Shown one piece after another: positions 36,001 through 45,724 of a stretch of 64,000 nt of DNA. Below the pieces are notes generated by a model. That model was not told the origin of the DNA. It worked only from the letters and a program-made list of their open reading frames with translations, and searched no databases. Origin of the DNA: Ischnura elegans (Eukaryota > Arthropoda > Insecta > Odonata > Coenagrionidae); the NCBI RefSeq assembly GCF_921293095.1, contig NC_060246.1:89339030-89403029 (forward strand), in the 5' to 3' direction. A program made the position numbers and the translations under genes. How positions within the stretch are numbered: position 1 is the stretch's first letter; each line of letters begins with the position of its first letter.

Positions 36001-38534
36001 ATGATAAAGAGTACATACACGTGAAATATCACTAAGATTCAACACTTGATATATACACTAATGTTGACGTGTATGAGATGTGCCCGTCCTCTCTCCGGCA
36101 TTCTTCGAAATGAAGATCTTTCTCCTCGAGATCTTAAGCGTTTTAGGAGTATGCCACCCGATGCTTAGAGCTATTTCTTTTCAGCTACTGGTACAACTGT
36201 ATAATCTTTTCATAATCTATATTTTATTACAAATTGTCTTGGGTTGTTCTTATTTAAAATTAATGAAAATAAATTTGAATTTAAATTGTCCTCCTTCCGA
36301 ATCTATGTACCCACGCAACTGCAGACTGCTACTGTAAGGATATCCATGTAGTCATTCTCCAAGAGTGCCTCAGAAAAAAATTAAAAGAGAGTCTACTTCC
36401 CCATCTCGTATGTATTTGTGCAGACTTGGCGTCCATTTTGTCACAATGAACTTTCAATATTTTTAATTTTTTCCATGACGCAATATTAAGAAAGCTTCAA
36501 AAGCTGTATGAGTCAACTCATGATAAAATGCTACGTGAAAATCCATCTTTATAACCATTCAAGGTGAAATATTATGTGTATCAATACCATTTATCGTAAT
36601 CGCAGTTTTTCTGTGAGGAATCATAGTAATTTCAATTTTGCGCACAGTCATTAAAAAATCAGGTATCACCATACAATTTGTCTCTTTAAACAAAAGAGTT
36701 TCTGGGTTGAGGAGGTTAGCTCGAGAAACGAGCTGTTCGTTATTTCCTGAAAAGAATACCATTTTCTCTTTTAACTGTACTCTATTGACTGACAGCCATA
36801 AAAAGCAAGTTCCGCGGTAGCATACCCAGAAGCGAAATGGAAAATCTGCGTGGCTTACTTACGCTCCAATGGAAAAAAAACTTGCTCAATAATTTAATCA
36901 TTCTCTAATACTGAATGGTTTCTCCAATTACTAGCATTTTTGTAACGCAGATAAAAAAACCAACCCCAGCTCCGGATACTCATGCGGGACTCGAACCCGC
37001 GACCTTCGGTTAGGCAGGCGAGGACTTACCGCCACCTAGGCCGGCAAAATGTTGATTAGAATTTGAATAATCATGTCATTTTGACAATAACTATATAATG
37101 TTCGTTACATCATAGGAATCATTAAAATAAAATAATTTAGACTCGTCACCGTTTTATTTGTATCATATCACGGCAGAAATACGGAAATGCCTATAGCTCC
37201 CTCCCACTTGTCAGAAAAATTACGTAAATTCTTACCCTTTCCCCTCCAACAGGGGTGCATAAGTAATAATTGAACGTCCCCTTAGTCCTTTCAAGTACAA
37301 TTGGCTGAAAACGACGAGGTTGCCAATTATCCCAAGTGCTAAAAAACGACCTGAGGAATGCTGTTTTCAGTTGCGTTCATGATTTTTCTTCCAACGTGCC
37401 TAAAGGCCGTTTTACACGGGGGATGTCAATGCGCTGATTAGCTCTGAAAACATTTTTGAAATTGCGGGAATGTGAGCTCGGAATAAGAGCATGGGCTATT
37501 TTTTCATCTCGTATTCATGCATTCCTTCATGCGTTCCAGCTATGCACCGCTTTACACGACGCAATTTTGACTGCACTGTCGTAGTTTCGTTAAATTTCGC
37601 AATGAAGCAAACCTAAGTTCAATGAATCTTTACTTATCAAATAATGAGTGAATGCTTATATGCTCAAAATATTTTGGAGCAATTTAGCTCTCTGAACCAT
37701 TAATTATGGGAGGAATTTTCTGCATGGACGTGTCAAGACATACAACTTGTCATATGTTACTTATATCTTACTTTTAGCTTTCAGTTCAATAATTTTTGAA
37801 TGAAAAAGTCTTCTTTTAACATGAATAATTAGGATATACATGCATATTTTAATGATTAGAGTTCAATGAACGCGCAAATTTCCTGTTTTTTTACTTCAAA
37901 GGATGTTGTCTATATTGTTGCAATATATTTTTAAAATTAAAACGAGAAAAGTGTTTATTTTGGAAAGATTTCTTATCGCTGGTTGGAATTTATACTTACT
38001 CCGTTTCCCCATTTCCGTTTTCGTACGAAGAAATGTAGAATCCATCTAGATCATCCTTGAGAATACCGTTGAATATCATCTTCAGTGTGTAGGTGCTACC
38101 CTCCGCCAAATTCTCATCTAGGAACAGAACGTGGAAATCCCTCTCCACGTCCTGTGTTATATTGGATATGCCGATATTTACATCTTTGATGTTTAAGGTA
38201 TTCAATATGTGCTCTGTGATTTCCAACCCATTGGAGTGCAGAGTAATCGTATCGGTGGTTTCTCGTACAAGAAATTGAATCACTACGCTTCCCTTGAAAG
38301 AAAAATTCCCAACCTCAATGGTGGGTATGATTTTTAAATCGTAATGTATTGGCAGGATATTTTTGGGGAGTCGGTAGTAGTCAGAGTCAATTTTGTCTCC
38401 ATCTCTCTCGTATAGCTTAGCAGATGCTTTCTTTCCGATGCTCGCAAACGCTGCAGCTGATCCAATAAAAAAGGCAATTGCCAATAAGATATTCAGCTTC
38501 ATTTTAATGTTTTTTTTTCCTTAAATTTTATGCC
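21002..38534 (-). CDS. Aminopeptidase N, M1 zinc metallopeptidase (complete, 14 coding exons)
   Basis: Removes N-terminal residues from peptides at the cell surface or in the gut lumen, by family knowledge. Coding exons: 38000-38502, 35799-35957, 34441-34746, 32798-32981, 31472-31628, 30119-30200, 29742-29925, 27283-27478, 26112-26389, 24987-25174, 23585-23752, 22475-22618, 21775-21850, 21002-21163. All phases agree and total 2787 bases, 928 residues. Residues 1-20 form a signal peptide ([14 protein letters not shown]). [14 protein letters not shown] at 43 opens the M1 domain. GAMENWG is at 312, the zinc site is HEMSH 348-352 with E371, and the catalytic Tyr of AYNKG is at 434. GYYRVNY at 591 opens the C-terminal helical domain. 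The tail ([15 protein letters not shown]) is polar, so no GPI signal or membrane anchor is seen. The intron after 31472 has a GC donor (AAAG|gcgagt). An acceptor at 38535 suggests an untranslated upstream exon. A tandem paralogue begins at 48119. Confidence 0.93.
21431..21504 (-). repeat. tRNA-like SINE head, copy 1
   Basis: On the minus strand a GTGGCGGAGGGGGTAA A-box-like stretch and GGGTTCGAGTCC B box flank CCTCGCCTGCCTAAC. The same arrangement recurs at 36977-37046, so it is a dispersed tRNA-derived repeat. The acceptor stem does not close well, so I do not call a functional tRNA. It lies in the last-but-one intron of aminopeptidase gene 1. Confidence 0.55.
24495..24838. repeat. Element with inverted ends in an aminopeptidase intron
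   Basis: The ends GTGATAACACATGGTGACTT...AATTACTACCGGTTTCAGC and GGCTTGATAGCCGAAATCGG...TATCACGAAGTGTTATCA are inverted and about 75% alike over 80 bases. Target duplications are not clear. It resembles other 'ACCGGTTTC' elements nearby (28540, 28890). Confidence 0.45.
25389..25784. mobile_element. 396 bp near-perfect hairpin MITE
   Basis: The inverted arms are about 180 bp long, run almost without mismatch from TAAAGGGTCTAGCC to GGCTAGACCCTTTA, and meet at a short centre near 25580 (ATTCGTAAACG). Landmarks are GTGCCCCCCGAGATATCG and its inverse CGATATCTCGGGGGGCAC. TA at both ends would fit a Tc1/mariner-type target. It sits in the intron between exons 26112-26389 and 24987-25174. High arm identity implies recent origin or gene conversion. 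Confidence 0.85.
27560..27860 (-). repeat. tRNA-derived SINE with body
   Basis: On the minus strand an A-box-like GTGGTGGCTAGAGTGTTGG and a B box GGTTCAAATCC lie near 27780-27835. They are followed by about 220 bases of non-tRNA body. The head-plus-body layout and polarity fit a SINE. It lies in the intron between exons 29742-29925 and 27283-27478 of aminopeptidase gene 1. Confidence 0.6.
28540..28740. repeat. Small element with 'ACCGGTTTCCATGGTTACACC' type inverted ends
   Basis: AACCGGTTTCCATGGTTACA and ATCATCATG at the left are answered by TGATGATGACGTGCC and AGAAACCGATAG at the right. The inverted match is imperfect. It is probably a relic of the same broad class as 24495-24838. Confidence 0.35.
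28890..29675. repeat. 785 bp element with nested inverted ends and a tRNA-like insert
   Basis: AAACTTTTATTCCGACCTAG near 28916 is inverted near 29630-29655. A second inner pair (TGGTACAAAATGGGTACAAA near 28960; ACACCATTTTGTACC near 29223) is also inverted. Within it, 29300-29372 on the minus strand looks tRNA-like (TAGCTAGCTCACTCG A box, GGTTTCGAATCC B box). The right end lies about 65 bases from coding exon 29742-29925. Confidence 0.45.
31011..31193. repeat. Perfect 63 bp inverted repeat with 57-base loop
   Basis: 31011-31073 is, base for base as I read it, the reverse complement of 31131-31193 (core ACCGCGTTTGTTGTATTTTA). The loop carries GACCTGAAGACGCCGACTG. The flank CCAACGCCGCGAAAATCTTC (31199-31220) belongs to the same family as 18587-18795. 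It lies in the intron between exons 31472-31628 and 30119-30200. Confidence 0.85.
31930..32525 (+). mobile_element. RTE-like LINE 3' relic
   Basis: Broken plus-strand frames read [15 protein letters not shown], then [20 protein letters not shown] and a closing [15 protein letters not shown]. These parallel the tail of the minus-strand LINE at 4976-6960 (VALYGAETW, LRSAGHGG, PYSELKKAMLEGKGG). Only the last third of the element is present. The first 50 bases also recur near 33415-33465. Confidence 0.65.
33964..34258. mobile_element. hAT-like MITE with exact 8 bp target duplication
   Basis: The ends are CAGTGGCGTATCGAGG and CCTAGCTGTGCCCCTG (inverted, imperfect), flanked on both sides by TCTTGTCC (33956-33963 and 34259-34266). 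The interior has runs of G and C (GGGGGGGGG, CCCCCCCCCCC). It sits about 180 bases past the donor of exon 34441-34746 of aminopeptidase gene 1. Confidence 0.8.
36977..37046 (-). repeat. tRNA-like SINE head, copy 2
   Basis: On the minus strand GGTGGCGGTAAGTCCTCGCC, CTGCCTAAC and GGGTTCGAGTCCC repeat the arrangement at 21431-21504. The loop between the boxes is slightly shorter. It lies in the first coding intron of aminopeptidase gene 1. Confidence 0.5.
37404..37580. mobile_element. AGGCCGTTTTACACGG MITE, right end lost
   Basis: AGGCCGTTTTACACGG follows TAA-rich flank. The body shares GGGCTATTTTTTCATCTCG and CACCGCTTTACACGACGCAA with the copies at 15732 and 19901. No matching right terminus is visible, so the copy is truncated or decayed. 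Confidence 0.6.
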
Positions 38535-40020
38535 CTGTGAAGAAGAAAACGGTTATTTTTTCAGACTTTTTAATATTTATGGTTAAAATTTCAAATAAAT
38601 TAATATTTTGTTATGATTAAATAAATTTAACTAGTTATATGCATGTATTTATCATTGCATGGAACGAAATATTAGCGTTGACTTCAGTGTGTAGTCTAGC
38701 TATTATGGGTCGATTTAAGATCGATATCTTGCTTCGATATCCTTATCTTGCTTTATTTATAAAATTTCCTTATCGTTCGCAATAATAAACTCCCTAAATG
38801 ACTTGCATTTCGATCTTTTAATACAACTTATTAATTTATCTGAGAGAATTACATCATTTCATAAGTTATTGTTTTAGAAGATATTTATTTCTAATTTTAA
38901 TCTTAATAACTCAGCCAATAAACGCATTGGAAAATAATTTACATATATTTGGTTCAGTTAAATCCACTCTTGCAATTTGAAGCACCGATTTAAATCGGGT
39001 ACCACATCTGAATGCTAATAGTAAATAGTGAATAGAGCTTTAAATCGGAGCGGTTGCATAAAAGTGCGTCATAGGTACAACCTAGGTTTTGCGGTTCTAT
39101 TTAATTTATCCTCCGTAGACTTGCCCTAGACCTGTCATGAAATTTTTCGGAGTAGTCGGTTGTCAGGTTAATCCATTAGAAATAATAGCCAAGTCACGGG
39201 GCTAAATCGGTGCCATTACTTCAAAAGTTATGAAGATGACGGACAATTGCCTGCGTAATTCCTCTCCCACCCTTAAAATTTTTCTGTTATGGTAATATGC
39301 AAATTCAAATTAATGGATTAATTAATGAAGGTGTTTCAAATTGGCCATTGAGAGCGCTTTATTCATCTAACAGTTATTCAGAATCGTGATCCGAAAAATA
39401 AATTTCGATGATTAGCTTCAATTTCCTAGATTACCTTTTATGTGTCAAATATTTTGGCGTATAGTGAATAAGACCTATTTCGTGAACCATATCATAATCG
39501 CAATGATGCCGTAAATGGCGGATGAGAAAATATAATTTGTTTTCTAAAGAGGTTATTGTAGTGACGATAATTGAATTAGTACTTTTATTATATCGGAGTC
39601 AATATTGAATAAGTCAAAAGGATCCTTCAAAATTATTGACAATCTTACTGGCAACTTCATTTATCTACCTCAATGAGCAGTTATGTTTATATTTTCACAT
39701 GTTTATTTGGAGAACAATGAATGTAAACGGTACATTTGCTACTTAACTAAGCCAAAGAAATTATGTTACCAAGAGGTAGTTAGATATTTTAATAAAGAAT
39801 TCATCTTAAAAGCGCTATCTTAATCTCTTATATCTAGAAAACCCAGGCAATTTGTATGGAAGCATGCATTAATATTTATTTCAATCCATCAAAAATATTG
39901 TTAGCTCCTTCATATCATTAAGATTTATATACCTTTGGCGTACAAATTCTCACTTTATTTAAAAATCCATTTTCTCAATAAAAATTAAAGTCAAAATGAA
40001 TTATTATCTTACGAAGCTCT
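38535..40020. other. Region upstream of aminopeptidase gene 1, nothing coding seen
   Basis: Upstream of the first coding exon I expect an untranslated exon and promoter, because an AG acceptor directly precedes 38534. I cannot place either. The stretch is AT-rich and without clear repeats or open frames of note. Confidence 0.35.
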
Positions 40021-40144
40021 TCCTCTAGGAATATGACAACTTAATTTCGGCGCATCCCAGGTAAACATTTTTCAGAGCGGGATTTTCCCTTGATTTTTTT
40101 TCGGGATTTTGGCGGCATTTCCACGTTAGTACAATACACATGTG
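40021..40144 (+). repeat. 124 bp direct repeat, copy 1
   Basis: Runs from CCTCTAGGAATATGACAA to ACAATACACATGT and matches 41308-41431 at roughly 90% identity in the same orientation (shared TTTCGGCGCATCC, GGTAAACATTTTTCA, TTTCCACGTTAGTACAATAC). It could be a terminal repeat of an unknown 1.4 kb element or one edge of a duplication. Confidence 0.7.
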
Positions 40145-40913
40145 GTAATTTCGCGTGCAAAAAAACAGTGTGAACTATACATTATAATGATGTTATTGTC
40201 GAAGGGTGATGATCGGTATAGGCGCTGCTCTTTTGTTGATGTACTCTGTTACTTTTCAAAATTTTGTCTGGACAATATTGGAGTCGACTGTTTTTCCCCA
40301 TGCTAGGTGATTTATCAAAGTTTTTATAAAGTGAAACACTCTCAACATTACTTCATTGTACTCTTATTTGAATCTCCGCGTACCAGTTCATGGTATTATA
40401 GCATTTAAAAACGGTCATAGAGATGAAAAACTTTTTGGTACTCACTTCTAAAAGGAAAAACTTTCAGCTTCGCAGAGCAGCATTCACCGAAGTGTGGACT
40501 AGGGCAACCTTCGAGGTGTATGCTACTGTGATAGGACCCTTCTCTTTCCTATGTCAATAAATGCTTTATCTCGTTGAAGATAAATCAATATTCAGCCCCC
40601 ACTTACGAGAGATAAGGTGGGTCGCATATGCTCAGGTTTCCCCAAACTAGCCAAAGAGTTATAAAGAGAAATTTGTATTCATCACGTGGTTCTGGAAAAC
40701 CAGATTACGATTCGACGACTTCAACTACCAAAATAACATCAATCTATTCTTTTCGCTTATCTCAAAGAACTGGGAAAAGCACGTTATCCCCTTTTGTGCT
40801 TTAATGATGACTTATCTGATATTTTCCTCGATATTTTCCCGTCGTAACAAAAAAAAGGCACTGAGCACGTTTGCGTGAAAATTTTGAGTTAAATTTGAGG
40901 GATTTGAGTTGGG

Positions 40914-41012
40914 ATGGACGGATCCAGGATTTTTTTCGGATCCGGATTCGGATCGGATCCTTGATTTTCGGACCCGGATCTTTCGGATCGGATATTTTCG
41001 GATCCAAATGCA
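40914..41012. repeat. GGATCC/GGATCGG-rich simple repeat
   Basis: Irregular iterations of CGGATC, GGATCC and TTCGGATC fill about 100 bases, with a weaker echo at 41270-41310. Open frames across it are by-products of the repeat. Confidence 0.75.
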
Positions 41013-41307
41013 TTTTCAAATTCCTGACGAGATTCCCCCGATGAACAGAGATGATGTGCCAGTCGTATTTTGCCTTTTTTGTTCTCCACGGCTGAAATTC
41101 TCCTACGTAACCTCTGCGAGAGCTTTCAAACAAAACGGTTAATGGGTAGGACAAGAATCGCATGCGACGGCGCATTCGAAGATAGAATCGGAATTCTTTC
41201 CATCCTTATTGCATTGCATTCACTGAAGCCCTTATTTAAAAATTCGGACCCAGCACCGATGTCTTCCGTGACTTTGGATCTGATATATCCGATCTGAGGT
41301 ATCCGAT

Positions 41308-41431
41308 CCTCTAGGAATATTACAATTTATTTTCGGCGCATCCGAGGTAAACATTTTTCATAGCGGGATTTTACCTTGATTTTTTTTGCGGGATTTTTGC
41401 GCCATTTCCACGTTAGTACAATACACATGTA
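41308..41431 (+). repeat. 124 bp direct repeat, copy 2
   Basis: Partner of 40021-40144, 1.29 kb away. The GGATCC-rich tract lies between the two. Confidence 0.7.
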
Positions 41432-42090
41432 GGGGAGACTAGGGCGGAAAGGGTCTTATTTTGGAATACAATTTTTTGTGAAAATATTAGCGGCTAAAAT
41501 TAACTATTTTTGCAATCCTTAGTTGCACTTCCCCTCTTCAATCCATAGATAATTCCTCGAGAAATTATAATGGGTAAGCACTAAGCAGTGTAGCATTTTC
41601 TGAGCATATGAAATTTGTCCCCGTCCTCCCTCATTCCGTGAGGAATGGGATACGAATGCATATGTGCAAAAATTGCGAGAAAAAATAAATGATTGATTCA
41701 AAATACATACATAATAGATATTGTATATATTTAGGATAAAATTTATACGATTTACGGTAACAGTAGTAGGTTCATGTAACCAAGGGATTAACTCTTTCAG
41801 TGTCTTCAAACAAAATTGGAGATTTCAGTTTCAGAACAATACCTTTTTTCTCTATGAAACTAATATCTTCTTGTTCAGGGAGGAAAATGTTTTAATTGGC
41901 TCCCCTTTTTTGCATGAATTTTACATTATATCCATCATCATACTCATTACTAAAACCTTTCCCTGTGTAGTGGAGAAGAGGAAAACCATTCCACATATCA
42001 GATTACTTTGAAAAATTACACTGTTCTTGTCCTTGGAAGCAAATGCTTTCACTGCATGTCTTGATAATGCATATTTTGATGATTTATTGA

Positions 42091-42155
42091 CTCTTGCTAC
42101 TCTTTATCTACTCTTGCTACTCTTTATCTACTCTTTATCTACTCTTGCTACCTCT
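42091..42155 (+). repeat. Minisatellite, 20 bp unit
   Basis: CTCTTGCTACTCTTTATCTA is present twice in full, followed by partial units. Confidence 0.8.
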
Positions 42156-42790
42156 CTCACACTTTTTCCTTCATCTCAAACCATCTCCACAGCTCCCAGA
42201 ATGGTAAAATGTGGTACTGGTACCATATCTGGACTTTTTCACTATTACCATTCAGGATTTTATTAGGAATAATTACGTAATACTAAATATTAAAAAGCCT
42301 TATAAAATAAGACAAATATTAATAGTGCTTTGAAAGAGTGAGACACCTGTCCCATTCCTCCCACATATCTGATGTCCATGACCTACCTTAAGAGCCATTT
42401 TGTATTTCAGATGTATTATTATGTTTTAAAAAACAACTAAATGCTATTCTAATTATCAGTTATAAACGTAAAGGACATGCATTTTCATGAGTCATTCCAG
42501 CGAGAGAAAGTCAAAATTAAAATAATAGAAATTTAAAGTTAAAGCATCTAACGAAAATTTCCAAAATTGGTGTGAAAACCAATATCCTCTTCTTAACTCA
42601 CAATGAGAGATGTGAACCGGGAGCCATTTTAGGAGGAAATGCAGCTAATGCTTCTCATACATGTGAGAAAAGCAAGAGCTAAAAAACTTAAATCAAGAGA
42701 GAGAAATTTGAACTGTCCTATACCTCCCACTGTCCCATTCCTCCCTTGTTTCCCCTAGCCCACTTTCCTAAGGTATATTAATTTATGATG

Positions 42791-42960
42791 CTAATAGTTA
42801 GCTCACGTATTTCGATGTAACTGAGATCTAAAAATATACTTGGCTATTGCTTGTATTGTGAATAGATTATAAGCCAAAATGATTCATTCAAAATTCATTA
42901 CTCTGACAGTCCTCTCATTTTTATTTAAAAAGGAAGGTTATATATCACTTGAAAGCAATA
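42791..42960 (+). repeat. Direct repeat flanking a decayed orphan gene, left copy
   Basis: This 170-base stretch (TAGCTCACGTATTTCGATGT, AACTGAGATC, TGTCATTTTTATTT-like words) is matched in the same orientation by 44932-45097, at perhaps 75-80% identity. The pair encloses the decayed gene at 43856-44653. Confidence 0.6.
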
Positions 42961-42968
42961 ATTAGTCT

Positions 42969-43220
42969 TGGGGGGGCATGTGACCCCCCCAGACACTTAA
43001 AAATTAGGCAAGGTTTTTAATACGGTTATCATAACGTTCGCTTTAATTTGTGAATTACTGATCCTCAGTCATTTAATTTAATATTAATAACTTTTATATC
43101 AAAATAAAGGGAGGAATTTTTACAGAAATTGTTGTATTTTATTTTGTTTTAAATTTCAAATATGAGATGACCTGTCAGACCCTTGTGCCCCCCCAGAAAA
43201 AAATTCTGAATCCGCCCCTG
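42969..43220 (-). mobile_element. hAT-like MITE ('CAGGGGCGGAT' type)
   Basis: On the minus strand it opens CAGGGGCGGATTCAGAATTT, followed by a G run and GGGCACAAGGG. It ends in GGGGTCACATGCCCCCCC. The start matches the copy at 58350-58504. I do not see a clean target duplication, so the left edge is approximate. Confidence 0.5.
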
Positions 43221-43855
43221 GACTAATGCATATACAAGTAATGCGGTTCACTTTAAAAATACTTCCATACTTTATTTACGTAACAAAAGCTATCAAAGTA
43301 ATCACAGATTCGAAATATAATTTTCATGAGTTATTTATAAGTCAGTTCCCAAATGGGAAAATTGGACTGTAAACAGTTAATTAAATATTCTATCCTGAAA
43401 AATATCATTTTGTAACATATCATCCCGTATACAATGATGAATACTCATGTTAGGGGGTAGGACTTATTTTTTTATGCAAAATGAAATAAGGCATTAATTT
43501 ATTTTGCTAATAACACTAGTCAACAGCCATGTTGCATCGGGGATGTGATACATCAATTTGTATGTAATTTGGTGTGTAGAATCCGAATATACCTTTCAAA
43601 ATGTTCTAGCACGTACCATTTTTGAGTTTTTAAAGTTTTTTTTCGTATTTAGTATTTCGCTTTTTGCTGGTCTTCTGTTTTGATGTTTAATTGTTTGTTG
43701 TAAATTGTTTTTATTTACCGAGGAAAGCTGGAAGATCTACAAATCGTCAGTAAATGGTTGGTTTGGTAATTCAGTGGTGTTAAAGAGATCCTCAGTGAGT
43801 GTTTCGTGTGAAAGATAGTGGAAATTTTTGTGTATAAAACTTACACTAAGAAAAA

Positions 43856-44653
43856 TGGCAACTAGTAAATCCCGTTGCTGTGTAAAGCACCCCGACAACT
43901 TTTGTTTTGCGTGTGGGAAATTCACTCCAAAAACCCAAAGAAAACCAATCACTGATTAGGTTAAGAAGGCGTATAAAACTTATTTTGATTGTCCTCTTGG
44001 CGATCAAGATAAAAATTTTGCAACTCGTAACCCTGGAAACGTAAATATGAACAATACCCCATTGGTTGAGTCCGATAATATCATTTTGCCTCCCCTTCAT
44101 ACCAAGTTGGGCCTTATCAAGAACTTTGTTAAAGCCCTGGATAAAGAAGGTGAGGCCTTCAATCACTTAAAAGAAAAGTTTCCCAAATTAAGTGAGGCAT
44201 AGCTGAAAGAGGGTATATTTGTTGGACCACAAATAAGAAAATCGCTGAAAGATCCAACCTTTGATACCAAACTCACAGATATCCAATTAGTTGCTTGGTC
44301 TTCTTTTAAAGCAATCGTGAAGGGCTTTTTGGGTAACAGAAAAGACATAAACTATGTTACTATAGTGAATGATATATTGGACAACTATAAGAACAAGATA
44401 AGGTAGAATATCGTTTAAAATTCACTTTTTACATTCTCACCTTGATTTCCTCCCGCAAAATTTGGGAGCCGTAAGCGATCAGTATGGTGAATGCTTTCAC
44501 CAAGACATTATTACCATGAGACACCGTTATCAAGGTCACTGGAACCCTTCGATGACGGGTAACTACTGCTGGGGTCTTGTTAGGGAGAGTGATGAAACGG
44601 CAAACAAAAGAATAGCTCCGTCGTCGCATTTTTCAAAAAACAAAGACGATTAA
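43856..44653 (+). pseudogene. Decayed copy of a multicopy arthropod orphan protein
   Basis: From ATG at 43856 the plus strand reads a Cys/His cluster (CCVKHPDNFCFACGKFT), then LPPLHTKLGLIKNFVKALDK, KFPKLSEA, GIFVGPQIRKSLKDPTFD, IHFLHSHLDFLPQNLGAVSD and FHQDIITMRHRYQGHW. I recognise this as the multicopy 'uncharacterized protein' family of insects and other invertebrates that behaves like a mobile element; no function is known to me. TAG codons at 43957-43959, 44200-44202 and 44404-44406, a frame change at the last, and a missing middle part make it a pseudogene. It is flanked by direct repeats at 42791-42960 and 44932-45097. Confidence 0.75.
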
Positions 44654-44931
44654 AGAGGAAAATATCTTCTGAACTATTTTGGATATTTTATTGGCATCAT
44701 ACCCATATATATCATACGAAAGTGTATTGATTTCAAACGTTCTGAATGTTTATTTTTGTTTTTCTTAATTATGTCAATTTTCGCTATTACCGTTTTTTAT
44801 TCTGCTGTGTATCTAGGAAATGTGACGTCCTAGACATAAACTGATTTTACCAGTGTATTCAGCACCCTAAAATTAGGTTAATTCAACCAATTAAAAACCA
44901 GATGCAAAAAAAAGTTTAAATTTGTTAACTA

Positions 44932-45097
44932 GTGTAATTAGCTCATGAATTTCGATGTAACTGAGATCACAATATATATTTGGTTATCGCGTGTATTTTG
45001 AATACATTTTAAACCACAATGTTTTGGTTTAAGAAATTACACTGAATGTCCTGTCATTTTTATTTGAAGAAGAAGGTTATTACGCTTGATAGCAACA
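44932..45097 (+). repeat. Direct repeat flanking a decayed orphan gene, right copy
   Basis: Partner of 42791-42960, starting 2.14 kb further on. Shared words include TTTCGATGTAACTGAGATC and TGTCATTTTTATTT. Confidence 0.6.
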
Positions 45098-45724
45098 GCA
45101 TCTGAGGAAATGTTACCATCAATATATCTGCTCGCCATTAGGTTGTAGGAGAAAGTCTTTGAATAGCTTTGCTGGCAGTTCAATGTGACCAGAAAATCAA
45201 TGTATATCCTGGTACTGTTTCACTCATGGTGCTGAGTAAGACGTCACTTTACCTCGTATGCTATTCTCGGCTTGGAAATGCATTGGCTCATTGGAGTAAG
45301 TTTTGTGCTGCAGTCCAACATATGTACCAACCTTTACTCTCTCGGCCTAAGGTTTTGTTTTCAAACGCATTCATCCATCTATGAGTTGACGCCTTTGGGA
45401 TTCTCTTCATCCTATCCAAATTTTTATCGTACCTAATTTACAAATAAACCCGTTGTAGCCTACTTTCCTAAGTTGAACGAATCACATAAAAATTTTCACT
45501 CCTCGAAGGCCCGTGGCACTCTTCGATAGATACACTCTTCAAAAACTTAAATCCGATAACACTCTGTATAAATTGGAAGATGGAATACATTTTTTACGGA
45601 GCTGGCCCTTGGAGAGTGTTGTAGAAAGGAAACCTTTCGTGACTTTTATTCATTTTTAGATCTTAACAAAACGGCAGTAAAAGGGATACCCCCCCCCCAA
45701 TTTTTTTCGTCTCAAAAATTCAAA

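Noticed and set aside
40801-41175. 124-codon minus-strand open frame with repeated SDP/RIR-type residues
   Set aside because: The residues arise from the GGATCC-rich simple repeat.
43737-44348. Minus-strand open frames of 61-106 codons
   Set aside because: They are antisense shadows of the decayed orphan gene on the plus strand, whose translation is clearly family-like.
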